A stretch of DNA of 22,368 nt from 40-80 sp040394775 (lineage in GTDB: Bacteria; Bacteroidota; Bacteroidia; Flavobacteriales_D; Crocinitomicaceae). The translations under genes were made by a program, and so were the position numbers. Numbering within the stretch: position 1 is the first letter of the stretch; each line of letters opens with the position of its first letter. Below the pieces are notes generated by a model that saw only the letters and a list, made by a program, of their open reading frames with translations, ran no database searches and was not told the DNA's origin. The stretch lies in assembly GCA_040394775.1 (NCBI GenBank), contig JBEBRN010000050.1:1-22368 (forward strand), in the 5' to 3' direction. This document shows positions 16,418 through 22,368 of the stretch, piece by piece.

Positions 16418-16433
16418 TTGGCATAGATATTGA
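16418..16433 (+). promoter_or_regulatory. rpoN-type site: Sigma-54-like -24/-12 promoter candidate for the lon operon
   Basis: TTGGCATAGATATTGA matches the sigma-54 consensus TGGCAC(G/A)-N4-TTGC(A/T) with exact spacing: TGGCA and TTG are intact, and the deviations are T for C and A for C. GG lies at 16420-16421. The expected transcript would start near 16445, giving a leader of roughly 88 bases before lon. Control of lon by sigma-54 is inference from this match only. Confidence 0.45.
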
Positions 16434-16531
16434 AAATAGTCGAATACAATTTTTGAATAACAGTTAAACCTGTCAAGGTGAAATAACATTTATCCAACTG
16501 ACACATTGACTGAAAAAATAAAGGAAATAAA

Positions 16532-18985
16532 ATGGCAAAAAAGAAGCAAGAAGATATATTCGATAGTTTAACGGAAGCGATGGCAAATGGTGATGCTGAA
16601 ATAATTCCAATTTTTACGTCTGAAGAGGACGAAAAGGAAGATAAAGGAAAACTACCTAAAGACCTTCCAATTTTGACCTTGAAGAATAACGTCTTATTTC
16701 CTGGCGTTGTCATTCCTATTACAGTGGGACGAGATAAATCATTAAAGGTAATTAATGAACAAAATAAGAAAGATAAGTTGGTAGGTGTGGTCTCTCAATT
16801 GGACCCTGAATCTGAAGACCCTAATTTTGATCAATTACACAAAGTCGGAACGGTTGCACGTATTATGAAAGTCATTAAGATGCCTGATAATTCCACTACT
16901 GTTATCTTACAAGGAAGAAAGAAGTTTAAAATTACGAAGCCCATACAAACAGAGCCTTATCTTCGATCCGATGTGAGCTACTTTACGGAGAAAAAACAGA
17001 CACCACTTTCGGATGAATTAGACATGCTTTATAAAACGATAAAAGAAAAAGCATTGTATATTATTCAAGAAAATCCTTCTATTCCTTCTGAAGCTTCTTT
17101 TGCGATTGGAAATATTGACACACCGACGCATTTAGTAAATTTCATCGCTTCTCACATGGATGCTGTGGTATCTAAAAAACAAGAAATTCTTGAAATTCAA
17201 GACCCTTTAATCAAAGCGTATGCTATCTTGGAACATCTCAATGAACAAATACATGTGTTGGATTTGAAAAATGAGATTCATAACAAAGTACGAAAAGATT
17301 TAGATAAACAACAACGTGATTATTATTTAAATCAACAGATAAAAACGATTCAAGATGAACTAGGAGACAATCCTAGTGAAATAGAAGTGGAGCGATTAAC
17401 AAAGAAGGCGGCTAAGAAAAACTGGTCTACAAAAGAAGCTGCTTTGTTTGAAAAAGAATTATTGAAATTTCAACGGTTAAATCCACAAGGAATGGACTAT
17501 TCGGTACAACTGAATTATCTGGATGTGTTGTTAGATTTACCTTGGAATGAATACACGATTGACAACCTTGACATTAAACATGCTAAAGCTGTGCTTGACA
17601 AAGATCACTATGGTATGCAGGATGTCAAACGTAGAGTTCTGGAATACTTGGCTGTGTTGAAGTTGAAAGGAGACATGAAATCGCCGATATTATGTTTGTA
17701 TGGACCTCCAGGAGTAGGAAAAACATCTTTAGGGAAATCCATTGCTAAAGCATTAGGGCGTAAGTATGTCCGTATGTCTTTAGGTGGCGTACATGATGAA
17801 AGTGAAATTAGAGGTCACCGAAAAACGTATATTGGTGCTATGCCAGGAAGGGTTATTCAAAGTTTGAAAAAGGCGGAATCAGCGAACCCTGTTTTTGTCC
17901 TTGATGAGGTGGATAAATTGGGCACAAGTCACCACGGAGATCCATCTTCAGCATTATTAGAAGTGTTAGACCCAGAGCAAAATGCCGCTTTTTATGATAA
18001 TTATGTAGAAACGGAGTTTGACTTATCTCGTGTGATGTTTATTGCTACTGCTAATTCATTGCAAACAGTTCAAGGGCCCTTGAGAGATAGAATGGAAATC
18101 ATCGAAGTTTCAGGATATACAATCGAAGAGAAAATTGAAATTGCTAAACGACACCTTATTCCAAAACAATTAGAGGCACACGGTGTAAAGAAAGGGCAAT
18201 TTTCACTAGATAAAAAAGTACTCGAACAAGTTGTAGAAGAATATACACACGAATCAGGTGTTCGTGGTCTAGAAAAAGTGATGGCAAAGTTAATTCGTAA
18301 TCGTGCGAAGGAAATTGCTATGGAAGAAAGCTTTGAGGTCAAGATGAACTTTGAAGAAGTAACAAGAATACTAGGCCCAGGTCATCCGAAAACTAAATCG
18401 ATTACGAATGAAGTAGCAGGTGTTGTTACAGGACTTGCATGGACGAGTATAGGAGGTGAGATATTATTTATAGAATCTTCTATTACAAAAGGTAAGGGAA
18501 AAATAACGCTTACTGGAAATTTAGGCGAAGTGATGAAAGAGTCGGCTATTATTGCATTGGAATATTTGAAATCACATAGTCAATGGATAGGAATAGAACA
18601 AGATGTTTTTGACAAGTATAACGTGCATATTCACGTTCCAGAAGGGGCAACTCCGAAAGATGGACCAAGTGCTGGTATTACTATGTTAACTTCGCTAGCT
18701 TCTTTATTCTCACAACGTAAAGTTCAAAAAGACTTAGCGATGACAGGTGAAATTACGTTACGAGGTGAGGTATTGCCAGTTGGTGGAATAAAAGAGAAGA
18801 TTTTGGCCGCTAAAAGAGCTAAGATTAAGGAAATTATTTTAAGTGAAAGAAACCGAAAAGACGTATTAGAAATTAATGAAGAATACATCAAAGGATTGAC
18901 ATTTCACTATGTTAAAACAATGAAAGAAGTGATAGATATTGCTTTGACAAATGAAAAAGTAAAGGAACCTATTACAATAGAATAA
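16532..18985 (+). CDS. lon: ATP-dependent Lon protease
   Basis: Lon degrades misfolded and short-lived regulatory proteins in the cytoplasm, using ATP to unfold and translocate them. The 817-residue product has a LonA layout: an N-terminal substrate-binding domain (about 45-245, PILTLKNNVLFPGVVIPI), a coiled helical region (about 250-330, QRDYYLNQQIKTIQDELG), an AAA+ module and a C-terminal protease. Walker A is GPPGVGKTS (391-399, K397), Walker B VLDEVDK (D458, E459), and HESGVRGLEK marks the sensor-2 region. The Ser-Lys dyad is S713 in PKDGPSAG and K756 in GGIKEKILAAK, 43 residues apart as in E. coli. An acidic, lysine-rich N-terminal tail (1-40) precedes the conserved domain. AAGGA six bases before the ATG supports the start. 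pcm follows after three bases. Confidence 0.98.
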   Translation: MAKKKQEDIFDSLTEAMANGDAEIIPIFTSEEDEKEDKGKLPKDLPILTLKNNVLFPGVVIPITVGRDKSLKVINEQNKKDKLVGVVSQLDPESEDPNFDQLHKVGTVARIMKVIKMPDNSTTVILQGRKKFKITKPIQTEPYLRSDVSYFTEKKQTPLSDELDMLYKTIKEKALYIIQENPSIPSEASFAIGNIDTPTHLVNFIASHMDAVVSKKQEILEIQDPLIKAYAILEHLNEQIHVLDLKNEIHNKVRKDLDKQQRDYYLNQQIKTIQDELGDNPSEIEVERLTKKAAKKNWSTKEAALFEKELLKFQRLNPQGMDYSVQLNYLDVLLDLPWNEYTIDNLDIKHAKAVLDKDHYGMQDVKRRVLEYLAVLKLKGDMKSPILCLYGPPGVGKTSLGKSIAKALGRKYVRMSLGGVHDESEIRGHRKTYIGAMPGRVIQSLKKAESANPVFVLDEVDKLGTSHHGDPSSALLEVLDPEQNAAFYDNYVETEFDLSRVMFIATANSLQTVQGPLRDRMEIIEVSGYTIEEKIEIAKRHLIPKQLEAHGVKKGQFSLDKKVLEQVVEEYTHESGVRGLEKVMAKLIRNRAKEIAMEESFEVKMNFEEVTRILGPGHPKTKSITNEVAGVVTGLAWTSIGGEILFIESSITKGKGKITLTGNLGEVMKESAIIALEYLKSHSQWIGIEQDVFDKYNVHIHVPEGATPKDGPSAGITMLTSLASLFSQRKVQKDLAMTGEITLRGEVLPVGGIKEKILAAKRAKIKEIILSERNRKDVLEINEEYIKGLTFHYVKTMKEVIDIALTNEKVKEPITIE

Positions 18986-18988
18986 ACA

Positions 18989-19642
18989 ATGATTGACACG
19001 TATAAACATAAAGGACTACGAAAGAAGCTTATTGAGGAGTTACGTTCGAAAGGAATTACCAATGAACGTATTTTGGATGCTTTTGATAAAGTGCCGAGAC
19101 ATTATTTCTTAGACTTAGCTTTCGAAATGCAAGCCTATTCTAATATGCCTTTTCAGATTGGAGCTGGTCAAACTATTTCTCATCCGCTCACTGTCGCTTT
19201 TCAAACTCAGTTGTTAGAATTGAACAAAGGAGATAAAGTGTTAGAAATCGGTACAGGGTCAGGCTTTCAAACGGCTATATTATGTCAATTAGGAATGAAA
19301 GTGTATTCGATTGAACGTCAGCGAGAGTTGTATATCAGCGCAAAATCGATTATTGCACAATTGGGTTTTAATCCACATTTGTTTTACGGAGATGGGTATA
19401 AAGGTAAAAAAGCGTATGCGCCCTACGATCATATATTAGTCACTTGCGGAGCTCCGTTTGTTCCAGAGGATTTGTTGGTGCAATTAAAGGTAAATGGCAC
19501 ACTTGTTATTCCATTAGGAGCAGGAGAAAAACAACAAATGAAGCGGATTACGAAAATTTCTGAAACAGAATTTAAAGACGAAGATTTTGGTGAATTTAGT
19601 TTTGTTCCTATGTTAGAGGACAAGGCGGATTTAAAACATTGA
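18989..19642 (+). CDS. pcm: Protein-L-isoaspartate O-methyltransferase
   Basis: This 217-residue cytoplasmic enzyme uses S-adenosylmethionine to methylate isoaspartyl residues in damaged proteins, starting their repair. It shows the family signature GAGQTISHP (58-66), AdoMet motif I VLEIGTGSG (84-92), an acidic residue after the second strand (SIERQRE), and DHILVTCGAP. Length is normal for the bacterial family. Its start lies three bases after the lon stop codon, so translation is probably coupled. The pairing with lon puts repair and degradation of damaged proteins in one transcript. Confidence 0.96.
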   Translation: MIDTYKHKGLRKKLIEELRSKGITNERILDAFDKVPRHYFLDLAFEMQAYSNMPFQIGAGQTISHPLTVAFQTQLLELNKGDKVLEIGTGSGFQTAILCQLGMKVYSIERQRELYISAKSIIAQLGFNPHLFYGDGYKGKKAYAPYDHILVTCGAPFVPEDLLVQLKVNGTLVIPLGAGEKQQMKRITKISETEFKDEDFGEFSFVPMLEDKADLKH

Positions 19643-19652
19643 AATTCAGACA

Positions 19653-20477
19653 ATGAGCGGTAAAGAAATCGTACGAATGGATGTTGAGAAACTGATAGCT
19701 AGTAAAAATCCAAAATTACTGAAATGGCTACCTCGTTTTATTGTTTCTTATCTGAAGAAAATTCTTCATGAAACGGATGTTAATTATTTTTTAGAAAGAA
19801 GTAAAGGCAAGAAAAATCAAGCATTCTGCGCCGAGGTTGTAGATGTTTTTGATTTAGATATTACTATTAACAACATGGAACGAATTCCTGCTTCTGGACC
19901 AGCTACAATCGTGATGAATCACCCATTAGGCGGAATGGATGCCATTGCTTTTGTACATGCTTTAGCAAATTACCGGACTGATATAAAGTTCATCGTAAAC
20001 GACTTGCTACTAAATCTAGAAGGAATGAAAGAAATGTTTGTGGGCGTTAATAAACATGGTGCAAACTCACTGAATTCCAAAAAGAAAGTAGCTGATTTAT
20101 TCGAAACAGATGAATTGATCTGTGTTTTTCCAGCTGGTTTAGTGTCTCGAAAAAAAGGAAGGAAAATTAGCGATTTGGAATGGAAGAAAACGTTTATTAC
20201 TATGTCTCGAAAAAGAGCAGATAGAGTAATAGTTCCAGTTCATATTAATGGTAGATTATCTAATTTCTTTTATAATCTCGCCAACTTTAGATCCTTCTTG
20301 GGTATTAAAGTAAATATTGAGATGCTTTATTTAATCAACGAATTATATAAACAAAAAGGACGGAAAGTTCCTTTCATTGTAGGAAATCCAATCCAAATTA
20401 GCGCATTTGACAAGAGTAAGAGTGATGTAAAATGGGCGGAGTGGATGAAAGAGAAAGTGTACACCTTGGAAAAATAA
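19653..20477 (+). CDS. PlsC/OlsA-like lysophospholipid acyltransferase family protein
   Basis: The 274-residue product matches the acyltransferase branch often annotated as hemolysin-like or ornithine-lipid acyltransferase. Key features are NHPLGGMD (H90 and D96), a substrate-binding stretch LEGMKEMFVGVNK, FPAGLVSRKKG (159-169) and W177-K178-K179. Glycerolipid acyltransferases use an acyl-ACP or acyl-CoA donor to acylate a lysolipid at the membrane. The His-Asp spacing here is H-x5-D, as in the OlsA-like branch, rather than the classical H-x4-D. There is no clear transmembrane segment; the N-terminal 30 residues are amphipathic and may bind the membrane. It is the third gene of the lon-pcm operon, 10 bases after pcm. 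Met-9 is an alternative start. The exact acceptor is unknown. Confidence 0.82.
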   Translation: MSGKEIVRMDVEKLIASKNPKLLKWLPRFIVSYLKKILHETDVNYFLERSKGKKNQAFCAEVVDVFDLDITINNMERIPASGPATIVMNHPLGGMDAIAFVHALANYRTDIKFIVNDLLLNLEGMKEMFVGVNKHGANSLNSKKKVADLFETDELICVFPAGLVSRKKGRKISDLEWKKTFITMSRKRADRVIVPVHINGRLSNFFYNLANFRSFLGIKVNIEMLYLINELYKQKGRKVPFIVGNPIQISAFDKSKSDVKWAEWMKEKVYTLEK

Positions 20478-20511
20478 AATGGATTATTAAATTTCGTTTT
20501 TAAATAACACC

Positions 20512-20539
20512 AAAAAATCCCCAATTACGGGGATTTTTT
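20512..20539. terminator. Bidirectional terminator between the lon operon and the 557-residue protein gene
   Basis: AAAAAATCCCC (20512-20522) and GGGGATTTTTT (20529-20539) form a perfect 11-bp stem around AATTAC. It lies between convergent genes that end at 20477 and 20568, and T-runs are present on both strands. Confidence 0.88.
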
Positions 20540-20567
20540 AGTTTTTAGAAATATAAGTTTTCAGTGA

Positions 20568-22241
20568 TTAGTCAAATTGAACTTTAGAGAACCACATCTT
20601 TTTACCGCTTTTATCAGCACCAATAAATATGAACTTATTGTCTTTCAGTGCATTAATAGGGTAGTTGTCATCAAGAAAGAAATCTCCGTTACCAATTTCA
20701 ATGAAATTTGTTGCTGATTTTCCATCATTTGCAATTTTAGTAACTCTTGGGTAGTATAAAATTCGAGCAGCTCCATTCTCTCCAGAGAAAATACCACTTT
20801 TCTTAGCACCTGCTACTTCAAAAATTGTCCAATAAACACCAGAACCATCTGCCGCATTCATCAAGGCGTGCTTCGTAGGTGTAAGTTTGTTATAGTCATT
20901 TTTCTTTCGTAGTTTAGTTGAATAGTTAGAAATCAATTTTCCAGTAGAACTGAAATCAAATGCCACTACTTCTAACATTTCATTTTTTGAATTCTTCTTT
21001 TGTCCTGTTAGCATAATGCTTCCATTTGGAGAAATATGGATATCACCTACGGATAGTTTTCCTCCAGTAAATGGTTTCCCTTTCTCCTTACCAATATTAA
21101 CAAATGTTGTTGCAAAATCCTTTATGCCTGTTGAAGAGACCCATTCGATTTTATTAGCACTGATTTTCATTAATTGATATCCATTTGGTTTGTCTGCATA
21201 AACTGCAGTGGTTGTCATAAATGATTGTGCATTATAGGCAAATCCAGGGATAGATTTTGCATTCATTTTTACTTTTGAGGTTACACCGTAAACATACAAG
21301 TTATCTCCATCTTCACTAAAGTCATTAACTACCCACATGTTTTCGTTAGGAACGGCATATTCTAATCTTTTTTGAATTTCACCATCAAAATCTACTTCAA
21401 CATATTCATACTTTGCGTCAGCTCTTTGAAATAAGTAGGCAATATTACCATTCGTTAAAAACTTATAATGTAATGGAAGTGCAGCAACTGGAAAATCTAA
21501 TTTTGTAGATTTTGTTTTTTCCATCGTTTGTACACTAAACTTTTCAAAAACATAGTTCTTACCAATGCTTTCTTTTGCCATTCCCTTTTCTTTTACAAAA
21601 GCACAAATAACCACGTCACCTTTCTCAGCACTCATTATGTCTTTCCCAGATTGCGGTGATCTAAAGGTGGTTGTAAATCCATAGCTATACGCATTATAAG
21701 TAGTTGACCTTACATACTTCTGAACATCATTATTCGTCCAGTAATTTACTAGCTTCAATCGTTCTCCATCTTCTCCCTTCGGTTTTACTTTTTCTTCTAC
21801 CTTAAAACGATTGTCACAATATCCTGTTGACCAGTTAAGATAATTCTCTATATATCCCTTTTTAAAAGTTGTTTGACCTGTAAATAAATTAGCTTCTACT
21901 GTTAGTAATGGCTCTCTAGATTCAGGACAAAAATTAATAGAGAATTTGAGACGGTATTTCTCACGTACCTTTTCAATATCTTCTTCGATACTTTCTGTTC
22001 TGATAAAGTTAAAATCTAAATCGAAATATAAAATTTCAGCTTTCACCTTCTTACCCGTTGACTTTGTTATATAAAACAAGGTCATTTGGTTATTTTCCTC
22101 GTCCACTTGGACTTCTGAAAGATTACTTATTTTTGCTTTTCCGTCTGGATCAAACATTGCTTCTTTCAGTATTTTCTGTGCATTCGTAGTGATTAAAAAC
22201 CCTAAGAATACAAACAACATGGTTACTTTCTTCATACACAT
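20568..22241 (-). CDS. Unrecognised exported protein, possibly beta-propeller
   Basis: I do not recognise this 557-residue protein. It has a signal peptide (about 1-22, MKKVTMLFVFLGFLITTNAQ) and no T9SS sorting domain, so it is likely periplasmic or outer-membrane associated. The sequence is strand-rich and soluble, with repeated patterns such as LxVGDIHISPNGSIMLTGQ, NIAYLFQRAD and DNLYVYGVTSK. These look like blades of a propeller, but I cannot define a repeat. Several C-terminal segments (FIEIGNGDFFLDDNYPINALKDNK) resemble those of Bacteroidetes proteins of unknown function. Of the two start candidates, the ATG at 22235-22233 (MKKV) gives the more typical signal peptide. A TAnnTTTG box is 21 bases upstream of the longer start. 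It is separate from neighbours by a terminator. Confidence 0.8.
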   Translation of the reverse strand: MCMKKVTMLFVFLGFLITTNAQKILKEAMFDPDGKAKISNLSEVQVDEENNQMTLFYITKSTGKKVKAEILYFDLDFNFIRTESIEEDIEKVREKYRLKFSINFCPESREPLLTVEANLFTGQTTFKKGYIENYLNWSTGYCDNRFKVEEKVKPKGEDGERLKLVNYWTNNDVQKYVRSTTYNAYSYGFTTTFRSPQSGKDIMSAEKGDVVICAFVKEKGMAKESIGKNYVFEKFSVQTMEKTKSTKLDFPVAALPLHYKFLTNGNIAYLFQRADAKYEYVEVDFDGEIQKRLEYAVPNENMWVVNDFSEDGDNLYVYGVTSKVKMNAKSIPGFAYNAQSFMTTTAVYADKPNGYQLMKISANKIEWVSSTGIKDFATTFVNIGKEKGKPFTGGKLSVGDIHISPNGSIMLTGQKKNSKNEMLEVVAFDFSSTGKLISNYSTKLRKKNDYNKLTPTKHALMNAADGSGVYWTIFEVAGAKKSGIFSGENGAARILYYPRVTKIANDGKSATNFIEIGNGDFFLDDNYPINALKDNKFIFIGADKSGKKMWFSKVQFD

Positions 22242-22261
22242 TTATATTTAATATTATAGGA

Positions 22262-22269
22262 CAAAATTA
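22262..22269 (-). promoter_or_regulatory. -7 box candidate for the 557-residue protein gene
   Basis: CAAAATTA on the plus strand reads TAATTTTG on the minus strand, a full match to TAnnTTTG. It lies 20-26 bases before the two candidate start codons. The expected -33 position is T-rich (TTTT) but lacks the G. Confidence 0.5.
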
Positions 22270-22368
22270 ATGTGTGAATCTCTTTTGGAAAATACGTATA
22301 ACAGCGTATAATTTAACTAAAGTTTCGGAGTTGTTAAAATGCTAGTAATCAGCAATATGAATTTATAA

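Noticed and set aside
16202..16531. A riboswitch or structured RNA in the lon leader
   Set aside because: Apart from the upstream terminator I see no conserved aptamer-like pairing; promoter elements explain the region better.
16384..16713. Minus-strand 109-residue frame over the lon leader and start
   Set aside because: It overlaps the lon start codon region and the regulatory sites, is serine/phenylalanine rich and shows no signal for translation.
22339..22358. GCTAGTAATCAGCAATATGA resembling a conserved stretch near the 16S rRNA 3' end
   Set aside because: Only GCTAGTAATC agrees with rRNA; the flanking sequence does not, and no other rRNA helix is present.

Overview
The window looks like a chromosomal segment of a low-GC, free-living member of the Bacteroidetes, most like Flavobacteriia and possibly Crocinitomicaceae (lineage inferred from features, not from a marker gene). 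The evidence is two large secreted proteins with C-terminal type IX secretion (T9SS) sorting domains, GEVED, PKD and SprB-like modules, a DUF2911 protein, promoters of the Bacteroidetes TTTG/TAnnTTTG type, and mostly weak Shine-Dalgarno sequences. No transposase, integrase, tRNA, rRNA or CRISPR array was seen.

Layout. At the left edge the first 18 codons of a minus-strand gene, probably rnpA, run off the window behind a near-ideal promoter. A terminator separates it from a 2492-residue minus-strand M43 metalloprotease, about half of which is a tandem array of eight 153-residue modules. Divergent from it is a DUF2911 lipoprotein-like or periplasmic protein. After an AT-rich gap of about 430 bases come a 606-residue divergent nitronate monooxygenase/FabK-like TIM-barrel protein with a cysteine-rich tail and a dihydropteridine-reductase-like SDR, probably co-transcribed. 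These converge on fabD (minus strand) across a shared terminator.

Divergent from fabD is a second T9SS-exported repeat protein of 1089 residues. Next is a compact plus-strand operon, lon - pcm - acyltransferase, with intergenic gaps of 3 and 10 bases. It is preceded by a 329-base leader region that holds both a TAnnTTTG box and a well-formed sigma-54-like -24/-12 element with an adjacent inverted repeat. It converges through a bidirectional terminator on an unrecognised 557-residue secreted protein on the minus strand.

How the genes relate. The window mixes housekeeping genes (RNase P protein, FabD, Lon, Pcm) with cell-surface or secreted proteins. Lon and Pcm are both protein quality-control enzymes (degradation and isoaspartyl repair), which fits a shared stress operon. 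The most unusual items are the 918-bp higher-order repeat with long exact DNA identity inside the protease gene, the 606-residue oxidoreductase-like protein beside a DHPR-like SDR, and the possible sigma-54 control of lon. I see no clear multi-gene defence or mobile system.
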